A stretch of 64,000 nt of DNA from NCBI GenBank assembly GCA_958295855.1, contig OY282383.1, positions 1,716,481 to 1,780,480 of the forward strand. Direction: 5' to 3'. The position numbers and the translations under genes are program-made. The notes below the pieces were generated by a model. It made no database searches and was not told the origin of the DNA. It saw only the letters and a list, made by a program, of their open reading frames with translations. The stretch's first letter is position 1, and each line of letters starts with the position of its first letter. This document shows, one piece after another, positions 1 through 9,722 of the stretch. The DNA is from an uncultured Poribacteria bacterium. Its GTDB lineage: Bacteria; Poribacteria; WGA-4E; WGA-3G.

Positions 1-414
1 CCAATCGCGACCGACTATGCCGAGCGTATCGTCACCTTATTTAACAAATACGACGAAAAAAAGGTGCAATTTATCGGCATCAACGCAAATAAGCAGGAAA
101 CGGTCGAGGAGATTGCCAAATACAATGAGAAATACGGCTTTGAATTTCCGGTGCTAAAAGATCCGGAAAACAAAATCGCGGATTATTTCGCGGCAAGAAG
201 AACCCCCGAGGTGTTTCTTCTGGATAAAGAGCGCATCCTCCGCTATAGAGGGGCAATTGATAACAGCCGGGATGAGCCAACGCAGCACTATCTCCAAACC
301 GCTTTGGATTTGGTGATTGAAGGGAAAGATATTCCAAAGGAATCGAAAAAGACAAGGGCAGTCGGGTGTACGATTAAACGGGTGCGGAAGGCGAATTTAA
401 ACAGAACCCCTTAA
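1..414 (+). CDS. Redoxin/AhpC-TSA-like protein, C-terminal part (5' end outside window)
   Basis: The reading frame is open from base 1 and ends at the TAA near 414, so only the last ~137 residues are seen. The text after the edge (ERIVTLFNKYDEKKVQFIGIN, then KDPENKIADYFAARRTPEVFLLD) matches the second half of thioredoxin-fold peroxiredoxin/TlpA proteins: a strand, a helix, and the TPEVFLLD segment with the cis-Pro-like TP followed by the last strands. The catalytic cysteines would lie upstream, outside the window. The basic tail after about residue 115 (ESKKTRAVGCTIKRVRK) resembles redoxin-domain proteins where a Cys near the end is common. It probably acts in thiol/peroxide redox chemistry; substrate unknown. 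Confidence 0.75.
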   Translation, partial: PIATDYAERIVTLFNKYDEKKVQFIGINANKQETVEEIAKYNEKYGFEFPVLKDPENKIADYFAARRTPEVFLLDKERILRYRGAIDNSRDEPTQHYLQTALDLVIEGKDIPKESKKTRAVGCTIKRVRKANLNRTP

Positions 415-600
415 TACCAGATGAACTTTATTCGTAAAGGCGGCACTTTGTCTTCACCTGTCTTCTGCTACGAAAAAACAATAAAAATCGGGTTAGCTTG
501 GTATAAAACCCTCAGAAAACGTGCACAAGGACACAGAAACCACCCCGGCAGGAGAAAACCTGTAAGTCTCCTGCGTTAATTTACAAGACAAGGAGCTAAA

Positions 601-3057
601 ATGCGTCGGTTTTTATATGCTGTTTTTCAAGCGGTGCTTACCTTATTATTTGGAATATGCATCCTTGGATTTATGGCAATTTTTGTCGCCATCGGAGCCG
701 CAGGGGGTGTCCTGCTCGCTTGCTGGGAAGATGTGCGTGAGCTTGACCTGGAGCGGTTGGAATACAATGTTGATAGGCAAACATGGCGGCAACACTTGGA
801 GGTCTACTCTTCAGTCTGCAAGGTACAAGAAACAGATAACGTCGATTTTTTGATAGACAAATTGGAACGCTTAAAGTACAAAAAAGTCGAGCAAGTTATC
901 CCGAGAGCCAGCGAGCCAGGGGTGTATGCAACGCAATTGAATGCAGAAAAGAGCGGTACAGTTCGGATTCATCTACGTGAATTTGAACACCCGAGCCTCA
1001 GTGTGGAGGCTGAGCACGTTCAGATTTCAGTGAAAACCGGAAGAATTGTATCAATACGCAATGAAGAGAATGCGAAACGACAGTACTTTTATCTCGAACA
1101 AGAGAAGATAGACGAATTCTACGATGAAGAAGGTTCAACGCGACGCTTGGTTCAGCTCCTAGAAATGCCTGAAAAACTTCTCGGCGCGTTCATCGCCATT
1201 GAAGACAGGCGATTTAACCAACACTGGGGAATTGACATCATACGCCTCACAGGAGCCTTCGGTAGAACCCTGTTGCAAGGCAGGCGCCTGAGCGGAACCA
1301 GTACGTTGACACAGCAATTGGCGCGAAATATCTATCTTTTTAATCAGAGGTCTGAAAGAAACTTTATTCGGAAAGCCAGAGAGATGTTACTGGCGATGAA
1401 AATCGAGAAGTCCTTCTCTAAAGATGAGATTTTGGAACGCTACCTGAACTATGTTGACCTGGGTAGGTACGGTGTGAAAACGCTTCACGGTGTTCAGCAA
1501 GCGGCAATGGGATATTTTGAAAAAAAGGTGGGGGAACTAGATTATCACGAGTGTGCCCTGTTGGCGGCACTCCCGAAAGGGCCTAGCGAGTACTCCCCTA
1601 TTCACAATCCAAAAAATGCTAAAAAACGCCGTGATTTAGTGCTGGACCAGATGTTAATCACAGGGTATATCACTGAATCTGAATGGCTTGAAAGCCGGAA
1701 TGCACCCCTACTCCCTCAAAATCTACGCAGCACAAAAAAGCTACGAAAGGAAGCCGGGCACTTTCTCGATTATGTACACGAAGAACTGATTAACCTTCCT
1801 ATTTTGAAAGACACGTTGTACAGCGGCGGCTTGAAAGTTTACACAACCATCGATATGTCAATGCAAGCCGTTGCCGAAAAAGCGGTCGCGGATCACTTGC
1901 GGAAAATGGATAGCACCTACGGCCACCACCTGCCGAATTACGACAGAAATAAGCAGAATCCACATGGGATTCCCCCGATTGATAGTTATCTGCAAGCCGC
2001 CCTCATCGCGTTTGAACCGAAAACAGGGCACATTAAAGCGATGGTCGGTGGGCGAGATTACAACATCACTGACGGTAAAATTAATTACTACAATCGCGCT
2101 GTAGGAAGTGCGAAACGGCAACCCGGCTCAGCGTTCAAACCGATTGTTTTTGCCGCATTGTTAGAAGAACCGTCCATCCTAACGCCTGCAACGTCCATCA
2201 TTGATCAAAGGTGGGGCATCGTCCCTGCCCCTGGACAGCCAACGTGGTATCCCCGCAACTATAGCAAGAGATTTAGAGGAGGCGTCAGTGTACGAGACGT
2301 TCTCACAAGCTCCATTAACGTTCCAACGGCAAGAGCAACACTAGAAACCCCGATAGATGAAAATGGCTTATGGGAGGGGTTAAATCGGGTAGTCTCATTA
2401 ACGAAAAGGATGGGAGTTAAGAGCCCTATGGATGCAAAGCCAGCACTTACTTTGGGAGCATCCGGCATGACTGTGCTTGAATTGACCTCGGCGTACGGGA
2501 TTTTCGCAAACGGCGGAATTCAGACAAAGCCTGTTCACATTCAGTATGTGGTAGACGCAGAAGGAAATACTGTGTATCCGCCCAAAAATCTGCAGGCCGA
2601 TCGCACACAGGTGTTGGATGAGAAGGTGGCGTATCAGATTACCTCATTTTTGGAGAATGTCATGAAGCACGGGACCGGCAGACGAGCAGGAAATATGGGG
2701 CTTACACGCCCAGCAGCTGGCAAGACAGGCACTACCAATGAATACGTCGATGCGTGGTTCGTCGGCTATACCACTGACATAGTTGTCGGCGTTTGGGTCG
2801 GATTAGATAAAAAGCAGCAGCACCAAAATTACAATCAGCAGGGAGCGTGGGCGGCACTGCCCATCTGGGCACGGTTCATGATTGATGCATCACGAGGGCC
2901 CGAAAAGGAGTTTCCTGTGCCTAAAGGAATTGTTTTCCGAGAGATCGATAAAACGACCGGTTATCTCAAAAAGGCAGGCAAATGCCCCGAGGCAAACATT
3001 AGCAACGAACCTTTTATTCAAGGGCAGGAACCGAAACAGATTTGCGATCGGCATTAA
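601..3057 (+). CDS. Class A penicillin-binding protein (PBP1A-like transglycosylase/transpeptidase)
   Basis: 818-residue bifunctional cell-wall synthase that polymerises lipid II and cross-links the glycan strands at the inner-membrane surface. A single membrane anchor lies at residues ~7-42. The GT51 domain shows EDRRFNQHWG (E201 onward) and SGTSTLTQQLARN (231 onward), followed by the RKAREMLLAMKIEKSFSKDE and ERYLN block. The transpeptidase has all three active-site motifs: S510-A-F-K513, S571-I-N573 and K708-T-G710. Between anchor and GT51 there are ~150 extra residues (acidic, no recognised domain), and the protein lacks a long C-terminal extension. It starts at ATG 601 after an AAGGAG-type site. 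A hairpin overlapping the stop codon probably terminates it. Confidence 0.95.
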   Translation: MRRFLYAVFQAVLTLLFGICILGFMAIFVAIGAAGGVLLACWEDVRELDLERLEYNVDRQTWRQHLEVYSSVCKVQETDNVDFLIDKLERLKYKKVEQVIPRASEPGVYATQLNAEKSGTVRIHLREFEHPSLSVEAEHVQISVKTGRIVSIRNEENAKRQYFYLEQEKIDEFYDEEGSTRRLVQLLEMPEKLLGAFIAIEDRRFNQHWGIDIIRLTGAFGRTLLQGRRLSGTSTLTQQLARNIYLFNQRSERNFIRKAREMLLAMKIEKSFSKDEILERYLNYVDLGRYGVKTLHGVQQAAMGYFEKKVGELDYHECALLAALPKGPSEYSPIHNPKNAKKRRDLVLDQMLITGYITESEWLESRNAPLLPQNLRSTKKLRKEAGHFLDYVHEELINLPILKDTLYSGGLKVYTTIDMSMQAVAEKAVADHLRKMDSTYGHHLPNYDRNKQNPHGIPPIDSYLQAALIAFEPKTGHIKAMVGGRDYNITDGKINYYNRAVGSAKRQPGSAFKPIVFAALLEEPSILTPATSIIDQRWGIVPAPGQPTWYPRNYSKRFRGGVSVRDVLTSSINVPTARATLETPIDENGLWEGLNRVVSLTKRMGVKSPMDAKPALTLGASGMTVLELTSAYGIFANGGIQTKPVHIQYVVDAEGNTVYPPKNLQADRTQVLDEKVAYQITSFLENVMKHGTGRRAGNMGLTRPAAGKTGTTNEYVDAWFVGYTTDIVVGVWVGLDKKQQHQNYNQQGAWAALPIWARFMIDASRGPEKEFPVPKGIVFREIDKTTGYLKKAGKCPEANISNEPFIQGQEPKQICDRH

Positions 3058-3081
3058 GGAGCGAGCTCCTTGTGTTTTTTT
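3056..3081 (+). terminator. Intrinsic terminator of the PBP gene
   Basis: AAGGAG-CGAG-CTCCTT makes a 6-bp stem with a 4-nt loop at 3056-3071, followed after three bases by a run of seven T (3075-3081). The stem begins inside the TAA stop codon of the PBP gene, so terminator and stop overlap. Confidence 0.7.
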
Positions 3082-3398
3082 GTTGTTGGATGTCAGCGTT
3101 AACGCTGCAAAACCGTAGCGCAAGTGCCCGAATATCACCACCTCACTGCGAAGCGAGATTCCCCCTGCCACCCCAGGCACTTCTCTTGGCGTTTCGCCAC
3201 ACTTCATAATAGGGCTATTTCGTTTTCGGTTTTTTCTCAGTTCATAGAGGAAGTCGAGATGCGGAGAGCACCCCTACTTCATAAATCTGTCCCGACAAAT
3301 TTAAAAAAACATGGTATACTATATATAGCACTCAAAACATAGCACAGCCCGGAAGACCGAACACAGATGTTCGCTACAGCATAACGCAAGGAGCAAAG
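3082..3398. other. Intergenic region with a dispersed repeat and the uvrB promoter
   Basis: No gene is seen. Bases ~3207-3236 (AATAGGGCTATTTCGTTTTC and following Ts) recur in inverted orientation near 43013-43036, so this is a dispersed repeat. The right part carries the uvrB promoter described separately. Confidence 0.6.
3292..3320 (+). promoter_or_regulatory. Sigma70-type promoter for uvrB
   Basis: CCGACA (3292-3297) and TATACT (3315-3320) are separated by exactly 17 nt, ~78 nt upstream of the uvrB ATG. No SOS/LexA box could be picked out by eye. Confidence 0.55.
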
Positions 3399-5450
3399 AT
3401 GAGACAGAATTGGGAATTGCTAAAAGAGGTTACGCCCACAGATGACAACGTAGAATCGTCTTCTAAGCCATTTGAACTCGTCTCGGATTTCAAGCCAGAG
3501 GGCGACCAGCCGCAAGCAATTGCGAAGCTGACAAAAGGACTCCAATGTGGAGATAGGGCGCAGACGCTACTCGGTGTGACAGGCTCAGGGAAAACCTACA
3601 CGATGGCGAATCTGATTCAGAACGTACAGCGTCCGGCACTCGTCATCTCCCCAAATAAGACCCTCTCCGCCCAACTTTACAATGAATTCCGAACCTTTTT
3701 TCCAAATAATGCTGTCCACTACTTCGTTAGCGATTATGAATACTACCAACCGGAGGCGTATCTCCCGGCCACCGATACGTTCATTGAGAAGGATGTCAGG
3801 ATTAACGAGGAAATTACGCGGATGCGCCTCGCATCTACAGCCTCCCTGATGTCACGGCGCGATGTCATCATTGTTGCAAGCGTCTCATGTCTATACGGGC
3901 TCGGCTCACCACGCGAATTTGAAGGGCAGAAAGTTGATGTAGAGATAGGACAGGTTCTCCGGCGCGACAAATTCCTGCGTGCATTAGTGGATATTCAATA
4001 CGAACGCAACGATATCAGCTTCTGGCAAGGCACGTTCCGTGCCCGCGGCGATGTCGTTGAGGTGTTTCCTGCATATAGCGAAAACGCCTACCGAATCGAA
4101 CTGTTCGGCGATGAAGTCGACAGAATTAGCGAGATTGACATCACAACCGGGGAGATGGTGGCACAAAAGGATTCTCTCGAAATCTACCCTGCCAAGCACT
4201 TCATGACAGATGCTGAAATCTTCGACGAAGCCCTAATTAACATTGAACTCGAACTCCAAGAACGGATTTTAACATTTGAGAAAGAGAACAAACTCCTAGA
4301 GGCACAACGGATTGAACAACGCACCCGCTTTGATTTAGAAATGCTGCGGGAGGTGGGATACTGCTCTGGCATTGAAAATTATTCGCGACACCTCTCAGGG
4401 TTACAACCCGGTGAACCGCCCTACTGTCTTCTCAACTACTTCCCCGAAGATTTTCTGCTCTTTATAGATGAATCGCACGTGACGATTCCACAACTGCGAG
4501 GAATGTATCGAGGGGACCGGTCGCGAAAGGAAACATTAGTTAATTATGGGTTCCGCTTGCCTTCAGCATTGGACAACCGGCCGCTCCGTTTTGAAGAGGT
4601 AGAAGCGCACCTTAATCAGGTTATCTTTGTCTCGGCAACGCCCGGTAAGTATGAAATGGAACAAGGCGGGAAAATCGTTGAGCAACTCATCCGGCCTACC
4701 GGGTTAATCGATCCAGAAATTACTGTGCATCCCGTAAAAGGGCAAATCGATCATCTCATTGGCAAAATTAGGGAGCGGGTAAAATGCAAACAGCGCGTGC
4801 TTGTGACAACCCTTACGAAACGGATGGCTGAAGATTTAACGGAGTACTTAACTGAGGCCGGTATCCGTGCAGATTACGTGCATGCAGATATTGATGTGTT
4901 TGACCGCGTTCGAATCCTACGGGAACTTCGCGAGGGCGTGTTTGATGTGCTCGTCGGTATCAACCTGCTTCGCGAGGGGTTAGACTTACCCGAAGTCTCA
5001 CTCGTCGCAATTTTAGACGCAGATCGACCGGGCTTTCTCCGATCGGTGACATCGCTGGTGCAAACCGCCGGACGTGCGGCACGAAATGTTGATGGCGAAG
5101 TACTGTTATATGGCGATGCCATCACAGATGCGATGGCAAATGCTATCAAGGAGACACAACGGCGACGCAACACACAAATGCAGTATAATACAGAACACAA
5201 TATCACGCCGGCTACCATTGAAAAGGCAATTCAGGAGCTTATCGCCGAATCGACAACTGAATATGAAACGAAAAAGCCTATCAAACCTGTTACCGTCGCA
5301 AAAGACACCGAACAAGAAGATATTCAAGCGATAATTGCCGATTTAACTCGGCAGATGCAAAAAGCAGCTATGGAACTTGAATTTGAGAAGGCAGCGGCAT
5401 TACGGGATGAAATTTCGGAACTGAGGGAGCAGTTGGCTGGGAAAAAATAG
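3399..5450 (+). CDS. uvrB: Excinuclease ABC subunit B
   Basis: 683-residue DNA-damage helicase/clamp of nucleotide excision repair. It receives damaged DNA from UvrA and recruits UvrC. Walker A GVTGSGKT is at residues 59-66, and the aromatic beta-hairpin that clamps the DNA strand (YEYYQPEAY) is at 113-121. Helicase motifs [13 protein letters not shown] and the arginine-finger region QTAGRAARN are intact. The C-terminal UVR motif (about 640-675, [15 protein letters not shown]) binds UvrC. Length matches the family (~660-690). Start ATG 3399 is preceded by AAGGAG with 5-6 nt spacing. The first ~22 residues before FELVSDF are extra compared with most UvrB proteins. Confidence 0.97.
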   Translation: MRQNWELLKEVTPTDDNVESSSKPFELVSDFKPEGDQPQAIAKLTKGLQCGDRAQTLLGVTGSGKTYTMANLIQNVQRPALVISPNKTLSAQLYNEFRTFFPNNAVHYFVSDYEYYQPEAYLPATDTFIEKDVRINEEITRMRLASTASLMSRRDVIIVASVSCLYGLGSPREFEGQKVDVEIGQVLRRDKFLRALVDIQYERNDISFWQGTFRARGDVVEVFPAYSENAYRIELFGDEVDRISEIDITTGEMVAQKDSLEIYPAKHFMTDAEIFDEALINIELELQERILTFEKENKLLEAQRIEQRTRFDLEMLREVGYCSGIENYSRHLSGLQPGEPPYCLLNYFPEDFLLFIDESHVTIPQLRGMYRGDRSRKETLVNYGFRLPSALDNRPLRFEEVEAHLNQVIFVSATPGKYEMEQGGKIVEQLIRPTGLIDPEITVHPVKGQIDHLIGKIRERVKCKQRVLVTTLTKRMAEDLTEYLTEAGIRADYVHADIDVFDRVRILRELREGVFDVLVGINLLREGLDLPEVSLVAILDADRPGFLRSVTSLVQTAGRAARNVDGEVLLYGDAITDAMANAIKETQRRRNTQMQYNTEHNITPATIEKAIQELIAESTTEYETKKPIKPVTVAKDTEQEDIQAIIADLTRQMQKAAMELEFEKAAALRDEISELREQLAGKK

Positions 5451-5654
5451 AGATACGCGCCTTATACGAAATTACTTTCACAACTTGGTATTAGCAGCCC
5501 ATTTCTAATTACATTCCTTTGGTATTAGATGCATGCGGAATTTAAACATTGCATTGCAAAAGGAAATTTGCTAAAATAGAATTGTTTATGATTTTTGTTT
5601 TTCTTATGACCGGCAGCGCGCCTTCCAAGCGCGCATAACAGAAAGGAATTTGCG
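5451..5654 (+). promoter_or_regulatory. Intergenic region with promoter and hairpin before the rubredoxin-like gene
   Basis: TTGCAT (5549-5554) and TAAAAT (5572-5577), 17 nt apart, form a good promoter. The 5' leader then holds a hairpin, GCGCGC (5616-5621) paired with GCGCGC (5629-5634) around CTTCCAA, ending ~20 nt before the ATG. It could be a short repeat or a leader structure. No uvrB terminator is obvious. Confidence 0.5.
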
Positions 5655-5912
5655 ATGTTTGTTTGTATAGCATGTGGCTATTTGTGGAAGGAAGCAGATA
5701 GTCCACCCGATGAGTGTCCGGCTTGCAAGGCACCCAAAGAGAAATATATTCCTTACGATGACAGGGCAGAACGTTGGGTCAAACGTGGTGTGGCACAGCA
5801 TGTCCTGTATCCAGATGAGGAGGGTGCCGACCTTCGTGATGAGAACTCTGCGCTCTCGTCGCACATACGGTTTGCCCTCGTCGGTTTACTTGGAGAGCTT
5901 AAGCGGGAGTAA
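5655..5912 (+). CDS. Rubredoxin-like small zinc/iron-ribbon protein
   Basis: 85 residues. The N-terminus FVCIACGYLWKEADSPPDECPACKAP has CxxCGY and CPxC knuckles like rubredoxins and the rubredoxin domain of rubrerythrins, so it should bind one Fe or Zn with four Cys. The remaining ~50 residues are charged and unrecognised and lack the classical rubredoxin core, so an electron-transfer role is only inferred. ATG 5655 follows AGAAAGGA. It is expressed from its own promoter. Confidence 0.75.
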   Translation: MFVCIACGYLWKEADSPPDECPACKAPKEKYIPYDDRAERWVKRGVAQHVLYPDEEGADLRDENSALSSHIRFALVGLLGELKRE

Positions 5913-6057
5913 GTCGTGGGCGGCTTCTGTGCCGCCCTTGTCTCGCTTCGTAGGCACAGTCCGCTTACAAAGCGCGTTTACAGGCAGATAAAATATTAGA
6001 AAGGAGGCGGTATTCTCTGGGGCGCAATACCTTTGGGATTCTACCGTCAATACAAAA

Positions 6058-7575
6058 ATGAAACAGATAGGTGGATGGCTGGTGCTACTCCTTTTTGTCT
6101 TGCACGGAGTAACATCAGCACAAAATCTGGCAGACCGGGTTGTGGCGCACACCTTTCCGAACGGGTTGAAACTGTTGATGATAGAACGGCACACCTCACC
6201 GACGGTCGCGCCGTATATCCTGTTTAAAGCAGGTTCCGTAGATGAATCTGACGATGCACGTGGCATCGCGCACATGTTAGAGCACATGTTGTTCAAAGGC
6301 ACAAAAACAATCGGAACAAAAGATTACAAACAGGAAAAAGTGGTGCTCGCGGAAATTGACAGGATAGGTGACGCGCTTGACATGGAGCGCGCAAAAGGCA
6401 CGAAAGCCGATGCTGTCAAAATTGCTGAATTGGAAGCCGAACTCAAAGCACAACAGGAAGCCGCGAAAGCGTGGATTGTTGCAGGCGAATACACCGAAAT
6501 TTATACCCAACACGGAAGTACCGGATTCAACGCAGGAACCTCCGTTGACTATACCATATACACCGTGGAATTGCCATCCAACAAGTTAGCACTGTGGGCA
6601 ATGCTGGAATCCGACCGGATCAAGAACGCAGTCCTGCGCGAGTTTTATGTGGAGCGAGAGGCAGTGAAAGAGGAACGCCGAATGCGCGTAGACACGCGGC
6701 CCGGCGGCAAACTGTATGAACAGTTTATCGCTGCAGCCTTCACTGCCCATCCTTATGGCATGCCCATTATTGGGTGGCCCTCCGACATCGCAATGCTCAA
6801 CCGGAGAAAGGCGGAAGAATTCTTCCGAATCCACTACGCACCCAATAATTCAGTCATGGTTATCGTTGGCGATATTAACATTGACAAGACTATCAAACTG
6901 ATTGATAAATACTTCGGGGATATCCCATCACAACCGCTCCCGGCTGAAGTGACAGTTCGTGAACCCGCGCAAGAAGGGGAACGTCGGATTGAGGTCGAAT
7001 TTGACGCGGAACCACAACTGATGATTGGGTATCATAAACCCACAATTCCACATTTTGACGACTATGTGCTGGATATGCTCAGTGCCATCCTTTCCGATGG
7101 GCGCACCTCCCGCCTCTATAAAAACATCGTTGAAGAGGGGATAGCAATCTCTGCCAATACCATAAACGGATATCCGGGCGCACGTTACGACAATCTCTTC
7201 GTGGTTAATGCTACGCCGCGTGCACCGCACACAACGGCTGACGTTGAGGAAGCCATCTATGCACAGCTGGAAAAACTCAAAACGGAGCCAGTTTTAGAAA
7301 AGGAATTTAAGCGCATTTTGAAACAGATTGATGCCGGATTTATCCGGAATCTCAGCTCAAATGCAGGAATGGCACGGCAGCTCGCATTCTACGAAGGCAT
7401 TGCTGGCGACTGGCAGTATATACTCAATTGGCGGCAGAAGATGTATGAAATTACACCTGAGGACATCATGAGAGTGGCAAAAACCTATTTCACAAAAAGC
7501 AACCGCACCGTCGGCACACTCGTTAAAAAAGAGGCAGTAGCACCCGCCGGTGATGACGCGGAGGGCAACGAATAA
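6058..7575 (+). CDS. M16 zinc metallopeptidase (active-site subunit)
   Basis: 505 residues with a Sec signal peptide (about 1-21, ending GVTSA), so exported. The inverted zinc motif HMLEH is at 72-76, and the downstream acidic ligand is in VEREAVKEE (199-206). Between the zinc motif and the FNAGTSVDYTIY segment lies a ~60-residue Lys/Glu-rich insertion, probably a coiled coil, seen in one branch of the M16 family. It belongs to the processing-peptidase/PqqL/YmxG superfamily, which degrades peptides inside a closed two-subunit chamber. The stop overlaps the next ATG by one base (TAATG), so the two M16 genes should be co-translated and probably form a heterodimer. Confidence 0.9.
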   Translation: MKQIGGWLVLLLFVLHGVTSAQNLADRVVAHTFPNGLKLLMIERHTSPTVAPYILFKAGSVDESDDARGIAHMLEHMLFKGTKTIGTKDYKQEKVVLAEIDRIGDALDMERAKGTKADAVKIAELEAELKAQQEAAKAWIVAGEYTEIYTQHGSTGFNAGTSVDYTIYTVELPSNKLALWAMLESDRIKNAVLREFYVEREAVKEERRMRVDTRPGGKLYEQFIAAAFTAHPYGMPIIGWPSDIAMLNRRKAEEFFRIHYAPNNSVMVIVGDINIDKTIKLIDKYFGDIPSQPLPAEVTVREPAQEGERRIEVEFDAEPQLMIGYHKPTIPHFDDYVLDMLSAILSDGRTSRLYKNIVEEGIAISANTINGYPGARYDNLFVVNATPRAPHTTADVEEAIYAQLEKLKTEPVLEKEFKRILKQIDAGFIRNLSSNAGMARQLAFYEGIAGDWQYILNWRQKMYEITPEDIMRVAKTYFTKSNRTVGTLVKKEAVAPAGDDAEGNE

Positions 7576-9722
7576 TGAAGAAACGAACCGCTACCGGACT
7601 TGTGCTCGCGACACTGAGCGCCTGTCTCATTATGTGGGGCATTCCGTCTACATTCGCGAAACCACACGAAGAACTCACCTTTGAACCCATCCAGTTTAAG
7701 CCGCCCGTGCCTGAAAAACGAGTGCTTTCCAACGGAATGGCACTCTACCTGCTGGAAGACCACGAATTGCCGGTATTCGACATCAGTGGACTCGTCAAGA
7801 CAGGCAATATCTACGATGCGGCAGATAAGGTAGGCTTAGCCGCCATCTTCGCCAGTGTCATGCGAACCGGTGGCACGATGTCACGGGAACCTGATGCCCT
7901 GAATGAGGAATTGGAATCAATGGCAGCCTCTGTTGAGGTAAGCATGTCGCAAGAATATGGCGGGGTTAGCCTGTCAACGATGGCAGAAGATATTGAAAAA
8001 GGGTTAGAAATCTTCGCGGACGTACTACGAAACCCTGCATTCCGAGAGGACAAACTGGCACTCCGCAAACAGCAAGCGATTGAACAAATTCGCAGGAGAA
8101 ATGATAATCCCATTCAATTGGCATGGCGCAACTTTTCCGCGATACTCTATGGTAAAGCTCATCCGTTTGGATGGTACTCTGAAATTGAAGGCATAGAGAG
8201 CATTACTTCAGCACATCTCAAGGCATTTCATGCCAAGTACTACCACCCCAACAACATGATGCTCGCGATTACCGGCGATTTCGAGACAGAGACGTTGATT
8301 GCACACCTCGAAAAGGTGTTTGAAGGCTGGGAACGCACGGAGATTGAATTTCCAAATGTGCCAACGGTTGAAAACCATCCGAAACCCTCTGTTAACTACA
8401 TTTTCAAGGATCTGAATCAGACGACGATGCTAATCGGGCATTTTGGCATCAAACGCACACCCGATTTTCCAGACTACTTCGCGCTCCGTGTGATGAATGA
8501 GATTCTGGGCGAGGGCGGTTTTACGTCCCGGCTTATGACAGAAGTGCGTGAAAAGCACGGACTTGCCTATATGGTGGGGAGTCTGATGCAGACGAGCTAT
8601 TACACGAATCCTGGGGAATGGTTCGCGTATTCGCAGACGCGGGCGGATAAGACCGCCGAAGCCATCTCGCTTATCATCAGTATTGTCAGCGATTTGCGGG
8701 AAACACCGGTGCCTCAAGAAGAACTCCAGCGCACCAAAGATTCGCTCATCAATTCATTCGTCTTTCAGTTTGAGAGCAGCAGCCAGATTGCTTTTCAACA
8801 GATGATGCTTGCGTTTCGCGGCTACGCGGCGGATTTCTTAGAGACATTCAGCGATAACATCGCGAAAGTGACAGCGGAAGATGTACAGCATGTGGCACAA
8901 AAGTACCTGCACCCGGACGCGCTCACTATTGTCACCGTCGGCAATCAGGACAGCTTCGACCGGCCCTTGAGCGAATTCGGTGAGGTTAACCAGATTGAAA
9001 TAAAGCAACCGGAGCCGCCGCCTGCGGAACCGATGCCCGAAGCAACCGATGTGGATGTCACAAAAGCGAAGGAAATTGTCGCGGCGGCAGTCGAAGCGCA
9101 TGGCGGGATTGACAAGTTGCAAGCTGTCAAAAATATTGTTCTGGAGGGACGCTCCACAGCTAATTCACCGATGGGGCCAGTGAACATAGAGGGGACATCC
9201 TACTATGTCTATCCGGATAAATTCCGGCAAGATATCAAGACACCCCAAGGCGAAATGGGTTTTGTCTTTGATGGTGCCGCTGCATTTTCGCTCACTCCGA
9301 TGGGAGTACAACCAATATTTCCCGATATGGCTGGCACCTTCAAGGATGCAATTTTCAGGGAAACGATTTGGCTCCTTACGAATCTCACACAGAACGATAT
9401 ACCGATGCAATACGCTGACACAGAAGAAGTCATGGGAAAACCTGCCGCTGTTGTACTCGTCACGCAGCCTTCCGGTGAAATGCTCAAACTCTTCATTAGT
9501 GAAGAGACGTACTATGTAGTGAAAATGGGTTTCCGCGAACCAGGACAGGGTGTTACAGCGAACAGAGAAACGTTCATGGACGATTATCGCGATGTAGAGG
9601 GGATCAAAATCCCGCATCATATTGTGCAGAATATAGATGGTGAACTCTTCACCGAAAATTGGATAAGCAGTGTCACGCTGAACGCGGAACTTGACGAGTC
9701 ACTGTTTCAGGAGCCAAAGTGA
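7575..9722 (+). CDS. M16-family protein without zinc motif (non-catalytic subunit) with C-terminal lipoprotein-carrier-like domain
   Basis: 715 residues with a signal peptide (to about residue 28, STFAKP). It has the M16 fold with the usual second domain (HPFGWY, YYHPNNMMLAITGDF, ILGEGGFTSRL), but HxxEH is replaced by AAIFASVM, so it cannot bind catalytic zinc. This is the usual arrangement for the beta-like partner of an active M16 subunit. After residue ~490 a ~220-residue extra domain starts at AKEIVAAAVEAHGG. It resembles LolA/outer-membrane-lipoprotein-sorting-like beta-sheet proteins and is absent from standard M16 partners. Start ATG overlaps the stop of the active subunit; its own TGA overlaps the next gene by 4 nt (GTGA). 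Confidence 0.88.
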   Translation: MKKRTATGLVLATLSACLIMWGIPSTFAKPHEELTFEPIQFKPPVPEKRVLSNGMALYLLEDHELPVFDISGLVKTGNIYDAADKVGLAAIFASVMRTGGTMSREPDALNEELESMAASVEVSMSQEYGGVSLSTMAEDIEKGLEIFADVLRNPAFREDKLALRKQQAIEQIRRRNDNPIQLAWRNFSAILYGKAHPFGWYSEIEGIESITSAHLKAFHAKYYHPNNMMLAITGDFETETLIAHLEKVFEGWERTEIEFPNVPTVENHPKPSVNYIFKDLNQTTMLIGHFGIKRTPDFPDYFALRVMNEILGEGGFTSRLMTEVREKHGLAYMVGSLMQTSYYTNPGEWFAYSQTRADKTAEAISLIISIVSDLRETPVPQEELQRTKDSLINSFVFQFESSSQIAFQQMMLAFRGYAADFLETFSDNIAKVTAEDVQHVAQKYLHPDALTIVTVGNQDSFDRPLSEFGEVNQIEIKQPEPPPAEPMPEATDVDVTKAKEIVAAAVEAHGGIDKLQAVKNIVLEGRSTANSPMGPVNIEGTSYYVYPDKFRQDIKTPQGEMGFVFDGAAAFSLTPMGVQPIFPDMAGTFKDAIFRETIWLLTNLTQNDIPMQYADTEEVMGKPAAVVLVTQPSGEMLKLFISEETYYVVKMGFREPGQGVTANRETFMDDYRDVEGIKIPHHIVQNIDGELFTENWISSVTLNAELDESLFQEPK

